The notes below the pieces were generated by a model that saw nothing but the letters and a program-made list of their open reading frames with translations, ran no database searches and was not told where the DNA came from. From an uncultured beta proteobacterium (GTDB taxonomy: Bacteria > Pseudomonadota > Gammaproteobacteria > Burkholderiales > Rhodocyclaceae), in assembly GCA_903932755.1 (NCBI GenBank), contig CAIZHL010000309.1:1-13612 (forward strand): a stretch of 13,612 bases of DNA, in the 5' to 3' direction. Position 1 is the stretch's first letter. Each line of letters starts with the position of its first letter. Shown one piece after another: positions 5,429 through 12,881 of this stretch. Both the position numbers and the translations under genes were made by a program.

Positions 5429-6121
5429 ATGCATTCATCCATGCCCCAGATTTCCGATCCGCAGGCGGACGGGCCCAATGAACCGGATGGTCCGGTCCGG
5501 GCGAAGTCGATCGCCAAATATCGCAAACGCGCCGCCGGTTACGACGCGAGCTGCGGGCCGACCTGGCCGATCCGCGAACGCACCATCGCCGCATTGCAGT
5601 TGCAGCCCGGCCAGCGCGTGCTCGATGTCGGCTGCGGCACGGGCCTGAGCCTGGCGCTGCTGCGCGCCGCCGTCGGCCCGGACGGCATGGTGTTCGGCTG
5701 CGACCAGAGCCCCGAGATGCTCGCCATCGCGCAGCAACGCCAGATCGACGCGGGCTGGAGCAACGTGCGCCTGATGCAAAGCGCCGCACAGCAGGTGGAA
5801 CTGCCTGAAGCGGTCGACGCGCTGCTGTTCCACTACACCCACGATGTGCTGCGCTCGCCGGCGGCGCTGGCGCGGCTCCTTGCCTGCGCCCGGCCGCAGG
5901 CGCGGGTGGCGATCGCCGGGGTCAAATACTTTCCCGGCTGGCTGGCGCCGCTGAACCTGTGGGTGTACTTGAAGAACTACGGCTACAACGGCGCGCCCGG
6001 CGAACTGGCGACACCGTGGGATCGCATCCTGCCCTTGCTCGACGACTGGCAGATGGCACCGACCCAGTTCGGCATGGGCTACATCGGCAGCGGCCGTGTC
6101 TCCGCAGCGAAGACCGCATGA
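5429..6121 (+). CDS. Class I SAM-dependent methyltransferase
   Basis: About 230 residues from ATG 5429. Motif I is VLDVGCGTGLS (residues 64-74) and the acidic residue that binds the ribose of S-adenosylmethionine is D92 in VFGCDQSPEML. The upstream helix SIAKYRKRAAGYD (27-39) is typical of UbiE/COQ5-like small-molecule methyltransferases. The C-terminal part, with KYFPGWLAPLNLWVYLKNYGYNG, is aromatic-rich and may contact a lipid or membrane. The frame is open upstream to TTG 5330, but no ribosome site supports that; ATG 5429, or 5441 twelve bases later, fits the predicted promoter better, although neither has a clear Shine-Dalgarno. The stop overlaps the next gene as ATGA, so it is the first gene of a three-gene operon with two membrane proteins. 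The substrate is not evident; a methyl group on a glycan or lipid head group is a contextual guess. Confidence 0.85.
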   Translation: MHSSMPQISDPQADGPNEPDGPVRAKSIAKYRKRAAGYDASCGPTWPIRERTIAALQLQPGQRVLDVGCGTGLSLALLRAAVGPDGMVFGCDQSPEMLAIAQQRQIDAGWSNVRLMQSAAQQVELPEAVDALLFHYTHDVLRSPAALARLLACARPQARVAIAGVKYFPGWLAPLNLWVYLKNYGYNGAPGELATPWDRILPLLDDWQMAPTQFGMGYIGSGRVSAAKTA

Positions 6122-7872
6122 CAGCGAAGCCTTTGCCCGCAAGCACGGCTGGTTCGCCACCGTGGCGCCGCATCGTGCCGGCCCTGCTGGCGCTGCTGCT
6201 GCTCAACGGCATGCTGAGCTTCAGCACCTGGTGGCCGACGCCGGGCATCTTGCCGGACAAGCGCCTGGCGCCGGAGTTCGTCGGCCTCTGGCTGGTGCTG
6301 CTGGCGGCGGTGGCGTGGCGCGGCCCTTTGTCGCCGCGCGCCCTGACCGCGCTGACGCTGGCCTACCTGCTGCTGGTGCTGGGCCGCTATCTGGACGTCA
6401 CCGCGCCCAGCCTGTTCGGACGCGAGGTCAATCTGTACTGGGATGGCGCGCAGATCCCGCGCTTCCTGTGGGTCACGGCGCAGGACTTTCCCTGGTGGAT
6501 CAGCGCCGGCGTGCTCACCGCCGCGCTGCTGCTGCTTTGGGGCCTGCACCGCCTGCTGCGCTGGGCCATCGCGGTGACGGCGACGGAGGTCGTGCCGCAT
6601 GCGCTGCGCTCGCGCCGGGCCTGGCTCGCCACCGCCGCGGCGACGGTGCTGGTCGCAGCCAACTACGCCGGCGTGCGGGAGACCTGGCCGGTAGTCTCCA
6701 AGCCGGTGATCCCGACCTACTGGCGTCAGGCCGATCTGCTGCTCACCTCGCTTTCGGCGCAGCGCCTGCAACAGGTTCTGCCGCCGTCCACCACGCTGCA
6801 GGCCGCACTGGCGGCGCCTGCTGGCCGGGCGTTGGGCACGCTGGGCGGGCGCGACGTGTATCTGATCTTCATGGAGTCCTACGGTGCGGTGACCTACGAC
6901 AACCCGCGCGCGGTGGCCGGGCTGACGGAAGCGCGGCAGCGCTTCGCCGCGGACATCGCCGCCGGCGGCCGACAGGTGGTGTCCGCCTTCATCAGTTCGC
7001 CGACCTACGGCGGGGCTTCGGATCTCGCGCACCTGAGCGTGCTGTCCGGCCTCGACCTGTCGAATCCGATGCGCCACGACTTGCTGCTGACCACCGACCG
7101 GCCGACCTTGTCCACCCTGTTCCGCGCCAATGGCTACCGCGTTTTCGGGGTCTACCCGGCGCTGTCGTGGGAGTGGCCGGAACGCGCCTACTACGGCTTC
7201 GACGAGTTCCTGCAGAGCCGCGAGCTGGACTACCGCGGCCCGCCGCTGGGCTACTGGAAGATCCCCGACCAGTTCGCGTTGGCGCGCTTCGAGCAGCTGC
7301 ATCCGCGCGGCGCCGATGAACCGCCGCGCTTCGTGTTCTTTCCGACCATCACCTGCCATTTTCCTTTCAGCCCGGTGCCGCCCTACCAGCCAGACTGGCA
7401 GCGCGTGCTGAGCGACAAGCCCTTCGACGCCGGCGACGTGGCGCGCGCGGAAAGCGAGCAGGTCGCCTGGCTCAACATGTTCCCCGACTACCTGCGCATG
7501 GTCGAGTACACCTACCGCTGGCTGGGCGGCTTCCTGCGCCAATCTGAACCGCGCGAGACGGTGTTCATCCTCCTCGGCGACCACCAGCCGACGGCCAACA
7601 TCAGCGGCGAGGGGGCTTCGTGGGACGTGCCGGTGCACATCGTCGCGCGCGACCCGGCGCTGCTCAAGCGCTTTGCCGAGCAGGGCTTCCATGCCGGGCT
7701 AAACCCGCCGCGACAATCGCTGGGCGGCATGCACGAGCTGACCGCGATGGTGCTGCGCGCCTTTGCCGAACCGCGCGCGCCGGCGACGCTGGTCGCGGCG
7801 CAGACGGCGACGACCTCGATGATGCCGATGCCATCCGCAAGCCTGAGCGCCCCCGGCGGAACGCCACGATGA
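6118..7872 (+). CDS. Membrane sulfatase-fold transferase (LtaS/OpgB/EptA-like)
   Basis: A 584-residue inner-membrane protein with about five TM helices in the first 185 residues (near 19-37, 51-68, 73-90, 125-143, 165-183) and a large periplasmic alkaline-phosphatase-superfamily domain. This is the architecture of lipoteichoic acid synthase, OpgB phosphoglycerol transferase and phosphoethanolamine transferases. Metal-site motifs are YLIFMESYG (E253) and LLGDHQP (D488, H489). The nucleophile region is SPTYGGASDLAHLSVLSG (294-311); T296 or S301 is the likely attacking residue, and I cannot choose between them. ATG 6118 overlaps the methyltransferase stop (ATGA), and its own stop overlaps the next start (ATGA). 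By family it would move a phospho-substituent from a phospholipid onto an acceptor, and the neighbouring glucan-synthesis genes make a periplasmic glucan an attractive acceptor. True sulfatase activity is not excluded. Confidence 0.85.
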   Translation: MTAKPLPASTAGSPPWRRIVPALLALLLLNGMLSFSTWWPTPGILPDKRLAPEFVGLWLVLLAAVAWRGPLSPRALTALTLAYLLLVLGRYLDVTAPSLFGREVNLYWDGAQIPRFLWVTAQDFPWWISAGVLTAALLLLWGLHRLLRWAIAVTATEVVPHALRSRRAWLATAAATVLVAANYAGVRETWPVVSKPVIPTYWRQADLLLTSLSAQRLQQVLPPSTTLQAALAAPAGRALGTLGGRDVYLIFMESYGAVTYDNPRAVAGLTEARQRFAADIAAGGRQVVSAFISSPTYGGASDLAHLSVLSGLDLSNPMRHDLLLTTDRPTLSTLFRANGYRVFGVYPALSWEWPERAYYGFDEFLQSRELDYRGPPLGYWKIPDQFALARFEQLHPRGADEPPRFVFFPTITCHFPFSPVPPYQPDWQRVLSDKPFDAGDVARAESEQVAWLNMFPDYLRMVEYTYRWLGGFLRQSEPRETVFILLGDHQPTANISGEGASWDVPVHIVARDPALLKRFAEQGFHAGLNPPRQSLGGMHELTAMVLRAFAEPRAPATLVAAQTATTSMMPMPSASLSAPGGTPR

Positions 7873-8291
7873 GTGCGGCGGACTCGCGCTCCGCGCAGCG
7901 ACCGGACTGGCTGGCGCCGCTTGCCGCGCCGATGGTGGCACCGTTCGTCGTGCTAACCGCCGCAGTGCTGCTGGCGAGCCTGGCGCGCTACCGGCTGGTC
8001 GAACCGGCCGCGCTCACCGCGCTGTGCGATGCCTTGCCCTGGGACAGCACGACCTGCATCGTGCGCAGCCTCACCGTGCAGGCCTTTGCCGACGGTCGCC
8101 TGGGAATGCTGGCGCTGGCGCTTGCCGTGTTGGCCCTTGTGACGCGCTGGCGCACGGTCGGCCTGTTCGCGCTGGCCGCGGCTGGTGCCGGCCTGGTGCT
8201 CTACTCGACGCGCTGGGCCGCGCCGGCGGCGCTGCTGGCCGGGCTGGCGCTGTTGCGCGCGGCGGCGTCGGGAACGGGAGCTGCGCGATGA
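7869..8291 (+). CDS. Small integral membrane protein of unknown function
   Basis: A 140-residue Ala/Leu-rich protein with about three or four hydrophobic segments: one near residues 18-40 (MVAPFVVLTAAVLLASLARY) and a long block near 75-135 ending LLAGLALLRAAASGTG. Between them is a short loop, DALPWDSTTCIV, whose single cysteine may lie in the periplasm. It is not a family I can name. ATG 7869 overlaps the stop of the sulfatase-fold gene (ATGA), so it is translated from the same mRNA and may help that enzyme or the methyltransferase. Its last 91 bases overlap, tail to tail, the 3' end of the minus-strand GH17 gene. The coupled start supports a real gene; a chance extension of the C-terminal end cannot be ruled out. 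Confidence 0.7.
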   Translation: MSAADSRSAQRPDWLAPLAAPMVAPFVVLTAAVLLASLARYRLVEPAALTALCDALPWDSTTCIVRSLTVQAFADGRLGMLALALAVLALVTRWRTVGLFALAAAGAGLVLYSTRWAAPAALLAGLALLRAAASGTGAAR

Positions 8292-9940
8292 GGCCAGCCG
8301 CTGGCGCCCGCCAGCGCCAGCAGCAGCACCGCGTAGAGCAGCGCCTGCGTGTTGGCCGGCCCTTCCAGGATGGCGACCAGCACAGCGCAAACGGCACACG
8401 CCGCAGCCAGCAGTTTTTCTTCGCGCGCCGCGGCCGGCAGGCGATCGCCCAGCCAGGCCAGCGCCGACAGCAACAAAGCTGGCGCGGCGATGAGGGGCCA
8501 GGGCAAGGGGCGGTAGCGTGCATCGAAAACCAGGCCGAGGGCATCGACCGCGGCGAGGAACAACAGGCCGAACTGCGCGACTGCCAACAGTCGCCAACCC
8601 GTCGCTGCCGGCGCGGTAAAGATTCCAGCGACACCGACCCGCGCGCGGTCGACGCCGTGTTGCAGCACCTGCGCCAGCCGGCCGGCCGCGGCCGCGCCGG
8701 AGATCAGCGACAGCAACAGCGCCGTGCCGCCGGCCGCCCATTCCCACGCGTTGCGGCTCCACAAGGGCAGCGCCTGCGTCTGCAGCAAGGCAAAGGCGGC
8801 GATCAGCGCGCCGCCGGCAGCGAGTACCGACAGCGCAAGCAGATCGGTGCCGCCCGTCGCACCCTGCTTGCGGCGCCGGCCTGCCACCATCAGGCCGGCC
8901 AAGGTACCCACCCCCGCGCCAACCATAGCGCCAAGCGGCAGCCAGAACCAGCGCGCATCGGGCGGCAGCGGGCCGGCGAGCGGCACGCGCTGTATTCCAT
9001 GGGAATCGAAGAGGCCCCAGGCGCCGCCCATCGCGCCTTCCAGCGCGCGCTTCCAGGGTTGGTCGAAGGCCTCGATCAGGTTGAATTGCAGCGGCTGCGC
9101 CGCCTGCCGCGCCAGCATTGCGCGCACGAAATGCGCCTGTTCGAAACGCCCCGGCACCGCCGGGCCGCGCTGCCGGCCGGCCGCCGGCCAGCCGGTTTCG
9201 GCGACGAAGACCGGCATGCTGCCGAAGTTCTGCCGCAGCTGCGCGGCCACCGCGTACACATGGTCGACCGCCTGTTCGCTGCCGACCGGCTCGTCCTCCC
9301 AGTACGGCAGGATGTGCGCCGCGACGACGTCGACATGCTCGCGCAATACCGGCCCGTGACGCAGCCAGAATTCCCAGACATCGGCATAGCTGACCGGCAC
9401 CGGCGACTCGCGCCTGGCGCGGTCGAGCAGCGCGGCCAGCGCCTCGGGCGCCAGTTCGCGGCGCAGCAGGACTTCGTTGCCGACCACCAGCAATTGCACG
9501 ACGTCGCGATATTCGCGCGCCAGGTCCAGCGCGCGGCGCAACTGGATCTCGTTGGCCGCCGCATCGCGCCCGATCCAGGCGCCGAGCACGACGCGCAGTC
9601 CGAGCTTGCGGGCAATCGCCGGCACCGCGTCGAGGCCATGGTCGAGGCCGTAGGTGCGCACGCAGCCGGTCACCGCTTTCAGCAGACGCAGGTCGGCCTC
9701 GATCGCTTGCGGCCCGATGCGCAAAGCCGGGTCGAAGGGCGTGTCGCCGGCACGGCGGAAGGGCGCGTAGGAAACGCAGGGCAGTTGTGCAGCGGCCACT
9801 TCGGGCAAGGCGGCGGGGCGGCCCTGCAGCACGGCCCAGGCCAGGATCAGCGCCAGCACCAGGCTGAGCAGAAACAGTACGGCGGCACGCCGGGCGGCAC
9901 TCGGAGCTACGGCGGCAGGCTCGGAATCACGGGGAGGCAT
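8201..9940 (-). CDS. Membrane-anchored GH17 family protein (beta-1,3-glucan hydrolase or transglycosylase)
   Basis: A 579-residue protein. An N-terminal TM anchor (about 19-38) is followed by a GH17 TIM barrel (about 55-315) and then roughly eight TM helices to the end. GH17 signatures are RTYG (95-98), VVGNEVLLRR with proposed acid/base E156, HILPYWE (209-215), and FVAETGWPAAG with nucleophile E248. Bacterial GH17 domains of this NdvB-associated type act on linear beta-1,3-glucan, often as non-Leloir transglycosylases rather than hydrolases. The barrel is clearly paralogous to the N-terminal half of the divergent GH17-GT2 protein (shared FDQPWK/VDQPWK and LAGPL blocks). No glycosyltransferase domain is present. 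ATG at 9940 (reverse) gives the membrane anchor; no strong ribosome site is seen. The start is only 2 nt from that of the divergent gene, and the tail overlaps a convergent gene. Confidence 0.88.
   Translation of the reverse strand: MPPRDSEPAAVAPSAARRAAVLFLLSLVLALILAWAVLQGRPAALPEVAAAQLPCVSYAPFRRAGDTPFDPALRIGPQAIEADLRLLKAVTGCVRTYGLDHGLDAVPAIARKLGLRVVLGAWIGRDAAANEIQLRRALDLAREYRDVVQLLVVGNEVLLRRELAPEALAALLDRARRESPVPVSYADVWEFWLRHGPVLREHVDVVAAHILPYWEDEPVGSEQAVDHVYAVAAQLRQNFGSMPVFVAETGWPAAGRQRGPAVPGRFEQAHFVRAMLARQAAQPLQFNLIEAFDQPWKRALEGAMGGAWGLFDSHGIQRVPLAGPLPPDARWFWLPLGAMVGAGVGTLAGLMVAGRRRKQGATGGTDLLALSVLAAGGALIAAFALLQTQALPLWSRNAWEWAAGGTALLLSLISGAAAAGRLAQVLQHGVDRARVGVAGIFTAPAATGWRLLAVAQFGLLFLAAVDALGLVFDARYRPLPWPLIAAPALLLSALAWLGDRLPAAAREEKLLAAACAVCAVLVAILEGPANTQALLYAVLLLALAGASGWPHRAAPVPDAAARNSASPASSAAGAAQRVE
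9931..9937 (+). promoter_or_regulatory. Ribosome binding site deciding the GTG start of the GH17-GT2 gene
   Basis: GGGGAGG lies 5 nt upstream of GTG 9943. It is a near-ideal Shine-Dalgarno and supports this start over GTG 9958 or 9964. It is embedded in the first codons of the divergent GH17 gene on the other strand. Confidence 0.6.
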
Positions 9941-9942
9941 CG

Positions 9943-12795
9943 GTGACGGCGGCGGCAGTGGGCGTGAAAGCGATCGCGGATCCGGCGGGTAGCGCAGGCC
10001 CGTGCACCGTAGCACGAAACATCGGCACGCCGGCCGCGGGTCGGCCGCTGCCCCTGCTGCGAACCGGCACCGAAGATGGTAACGCAGCGGACGCCGCGCC
10101 GCACGCCAGTCCCGCCGGCAGCAAGGGCGGGCGGCCGCCTGCGCCGCCGCATGCAAGCGCTGCCGCGCGCTGGCTCGGTGCGCTGGCGATCGCCGCATTG
10201 GTGCTGCTCATCAACCTCGCCGCATGGCGCGCGATGAATCCGCCGCTGGCGGCGCCGGAGGCGCCGCCGCGGGTCGCCGGACTCGCCTACAACGCATTCC
10301 AGCGCTGGGAAAGCCCGCTCGCCCTGCACTTTCCGACGCGCGAAGAACTGACCGCGGACCTGCGCCTTCTGGCGCCGCTGACGCCACGCCTGCGCACTTA
10401 CAGCGCCGCCGAGTTTCCCGAGTTGCCGGCGCTGGCGCAGCAATTCGACCTGCGCCTGAGCATGGGCATCTGGCTCGACTACCGGCTGGCCAACAACGAG
10501 CGCGAAATAGCGGCGGCGGTGCAGGCGGCGCGCGAACATCGCAGCGTCGAGCGCATCATCGCCGGCAACGAAACCCAGCTGCACGGCAAGCTGGCGCCCG
10601 CCGCGCTCTACGCCTACCTCGACCGCTTGCGCGCGGAACTGGCGGTGCCGGTGTCGACAGCCGAGCCCTGGCATGTCTGGCTGCGCCAGCCGAAACTGGC
10701 CGAGCATGTCGATTTCATCACCGTGCATCTGCTGCCGTATTGGGAAGGCGTGCCGGTCGAAGCCGCGGTGGACGAAACGCTGCGGCGTTACGCTCAGGTG
10801 CAGGCGCGCTTTCCGGACAAACGCATCGTGATCGGCGAAATCGGCTGGCCCAGCGGCGGCTCGGCGGTCGGCGTGGCGCTGCCGACACCGGCGGCGCAGG
10901 GCATGTTCGTGCGCTCCTTCCTGGCGCGCGCCCAGGCGCTGAACCTCGATTACTACTTGATGGAAGCCGTCGACCAGCCCTGGAAACACGCGACCGAGGG
11001 GGCCGTCGGCGCCCACTGGGGCATGCTGGATGCGGCGCGGCGGCCGAAGTTCGAGCTCGCCGGTCCGCTCTACACCGATCCCTACTGGCACACCAAAGTG
11101 GCCATGGCCTCGGCCCTCGGACTGGCGGCGATGCTGCCTTTCCTGCTGACCTTCGCCGGCATGCGGCTGTCCGGGCGCGTGGCCTTTGTCCTGATCGCCC
11201 AGGCCGTGGCCTCGCTCGCCGTGCTGCTGGGCACGCTGCCGCTGGACAATTACCTGCGTCTGCCGGACATCGCCGTGCTTGCGGTGCTGGTGCCGGCGCT
11301 GGGTTTCATGGCGGCGATCCTGCTGACGCAGACACTGGAATTCGCCGAGCTGTTCTGGGACGGCAGCCTGCGCCGGCGCGCGACGGCGCGCCCGCTGCCG
11401 CCCGGGACCGCGCCGCCCATCGTCAGCATCCATGTGCCCTGCTGCAACGAGCCGCCGGCGATGGTGATCGCCACCATCGACAGCCTGCTGGCGCTGGACT
11501 GGCCGGCGCTTGAAATCCTGATCGTTGACAACAACACGAGCGATCCGGCGCTGTGGCAACCGGTGCAGGATCATGTGCGGCGGCACCTGCAGGAGCGTGA
11601 AGCCGGCGCCACGCACGGTCCGGCGCTGCGCTTCTTCCATCTGCCGGACCACCCGGGCTTCAAGGCCGGCGCCTTGAACTTCGCGCTGACACAGACCGAT
11701 CCGCAGGCGGCATGGATCGCCGTGGTCGATGCCGACTACCTTGTGCGGCCCGAGTGGCTGCGCGAGCTGGCCGGGCATTTCGGCGATCCGACGGTCGGCA
11801 TCGTGCAGGCGCCACAGGCCCACCGCGACTGGAACGACCGGCCGCTGCGGCGCATGATGAACTGGGAGTACGAAGGTTTCTTTCGCATCGGCATGCACCA
11901 TCGCCACGAGCGCGACGCCATCGTCCAGCACGGCACCATGACGGTGATCCGCGCCGCGGCGCTGCGCGGCGTCGGCGGCTGGGACGAAGGCTGCATCTGC
12001 GAGGACACCGAACTGGGCCTGCGCCTGTTCCGGCTCGGCCTGCGCGCGGTGTATGTCGATCGGGTATTCGGCGCCGGGCTGGTGCCGGCCGATTTCGGCG
12101 CCTACCGGCGCCAGCGCCAGCGCTGGGCGCAGGGCGCGATGCAAATCCTGCGCCGCCATGCCGGCGCGCTGTTCGGCCCTTCGCCATTGCGGCGCGGGCA
12201 GCGCTACCACTTCGTCGCCGGCTGGCTGCCGTGGATCGGCGACGCCCTGCACCTGGTCTTCAGCTTCGCGGCGATGGCGTGGTCGCTGGGTTTTCTACTT
12301 GCGCCGCAGTGGTTCGGCCTGCCGACCGCCCTCTTCGTGGTGCCGCTGGCGGTATTCTTCCTCGCCCGCCTGGTGCTCGGCCCGCTGCTTTACTGGCGCT
12401 GCGTGCCCTGCTCCGCGGCGGGCATCGCCGGCGCGGCGCTGGCCGGCATGGGCCTGTCGCACAGCGTCGCGCGCGGCATCATCGCCGGGCTGACCGGCCG
12501 CCGCGCCGTGTTCCACGTCACGCGCCGCGTTGCCGCGACAGATCCAACCCCGGCGGCAAAACCGCGCGTCGCCAACAAGTACGCCTGGCTCGCCGACGTG
12601 CGCGAGGAAACCGCGCTGCTGTTCGGCCTGCTGGTCTGCATCTCCACGCTGGCCGTGCACCGCGAACCGGGCGACACGGCGCTGGCGATGTGGATGATCG
12701 TGCTCAGCATGCAATCCCTGCCTTACGCCGCCGCGCTGGCCTGCGCCCTGCAGTCGCGCGCCGATGCCGGCCGGGACGCCCGGCGTACGAACTGA
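9943..12795 (+). CDS. ndvB: GH17-GT2 fusion, NdvB-like beta-(1,3)-glucan synthase
   Basis: A 950-residue inner-membrane protein. An Ala/Pro/Gly-rich leader (1-75) and a TM anchor (about 76-95) precede a GH17 barrel (about 108-375) with IIAGNETQLH (acid/base E210) and VIGEIGWPSGG (nucleophile E299). Three TM helices (about 386-468) lead to a family 2 glycosyltransferase with HVPCCNEPP (497-505), VDNNTSD (D529), VDADYLV (DxD D596/D598), the catalytic-base-type EDTE (687-690) and QRQRW (QxxRW, 724-728). Several C-terminal TM helices follow. This layout matches Pseudomonas aeruginosa NdvB, which makes cyclic beta-1,3 glucans: the GT2 domain polymerises UDP-glucose through the membrane and the GH17 domain trims or cyclises the product outside. 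All catalytic residues are present. The GTG start is supported by GGGGAGG. The name ndvB follows the Pseudomonas usage and is not the unrelated rhizobial GH94 NdvB. Confidence 0.9.
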   Translation: MTAAAVGVKAIADPAGSAGPCTVARNIGTPAAGRPLPLLRTGTEDGNAADAAPHASPAGSKGGRPPAPPHASAAARWLGALAIAALVLLINLAAWRAMNPPLAAPEAPPRVAGLAYNAFQRWESPLALHFPTREELTADLRLLAPLTPRLRTYSAAEFPELPALAQQFDLRLSMGIWLDYRLANNEREIAAAVQAAREHRSVERIIAGNETQLHGKLAPAALYAYLDRLRAELAVPVSTAEPWHVWLRQPKLAEHVDFITVHLLPYWEGVPVEAAVDETLRRYAQVQARFPDKRIVIGEIGWPSGGSAVGVALPTPAAQGMFVRSFLARAQALNLDYYLMEAVDQPWKHATEGAVGAHWGMLDAARRPKFELAGPLYTDPYWHTKVAMASALGLAAMLPFLLTFAGMRLSGRVAFVLIAQAVASLAVLLGTLPLDNYLRLPDIAVLAVLVPALGFMAAILLTQTLEFAELFWDGSLRRRATARPLPPGTAPPIVSIHVPCCNEPPAMVIATIDSLLALDWPALEILIVDNNTSDPALWQPVQDHVRRHLQEREAGATHGPALRFFHLPDHPGFKAGALNFALTQTDPQAAWIAVVDADYLVRPEWLRELAGHFGDPTVGIVQAPQAHRDWNDRPLRRMMNWEYEGFFRIGMHHRHERDAIVQHGTMTVIRAAALRGVGGWDEGCICEDTELGLRLFRLGLRAVYVDRVFGAGLVPADFGAYRRQRQRWAQGAMQILRRHAGALFGPSPLRRGQRYHFVAGWLPWIGDALHLVFSFAAMAWSLGFLLAPQWFGLPTALFVVPLAVFFLARLVLGPLLYWRCVPCSAAGIAGAALAGMGLSHSVARGIIAGLTGRRAVFHVTRRVAATDPTPAAKPRVANKYAWLADVREETALLFGLLVCISTLAVHREPGDTALAMWMIVLSMQSLPYAAALACALQSRADAGRDARRTN

Positions 12796-12823
12796 CAAAA
12801 AGTCGGCGCGGGCGGCACGGCGA
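12796..12823. repeat. 28-nt repeat, copy 2
   Basis: Starts at the base after the GH17-GT2 stop codon and matches 3869-3896 at 26 of 28 positions. Here the right arm that would complete the long hairpin of copy 1 is absent. It lies in the 86-nt gap before the next gene. Confidence 0.6.
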
Positions 12824-12843
12824 CATGAAGCCGGGACCAGCGC

Positions 12844-12852
12844 TGTTATGCT
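12844..12852 (+). promoter_or_regulatory. Extended -10 promoter of the nemA-like gene
   Basis: TG-T-TATGCT is a full extended -10 element (TGnTATnnT pattern). No good -35 hexamer lies 16-18 nt upstream, which is common for extended -10 promoters. Predicted start near 12859, 23 nt before the ATG. Confidence 0.45.
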
Positions 12853-12881
12853 GCCGATCCCTGCTCTGGAGTTACCCAGCC

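Noticed and set aside
6079..7692. 537-codon minus-strand open frame opposite the sulfatase-fold gene
   Set aside because: Low-complexity Arg/Gln/Ala composition, no motifs; the plus-strand frame has metal-site motifs and coupled ATGA junctions.
8024..9946. 640-codon plus-strand open frame
   Set aside because: It is the complement of the minus-strand GH17 gene, which shows both catalytic glutamates and the membrane segments; the plus frame is low-complexity.
10001..10016. CGTGC/GCACG inverted repeat inside the start of the glucan synthase as an operator
   Set aside because: Five-base arms in GC-rich coding DNA are expected by chance.
9941..10198. N-terminal extension of the minus-strand GH17 gene to position 10198
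   Set aside because: The extension is Arg/Pro/Ala-rich and would precede the membrane anchor without a signal; ATG 9940 puts the TM helix at residues 19-38 as expected.
9907..12252. 781-codon open frame on the minus strand opposite the glucan synthase
   Set aside because: Rich in Arg, His, Gln and Ala with no recognisable domain; it is the antisense shadow of a well-supported GH17-GT2 gene in high-GC DNA.
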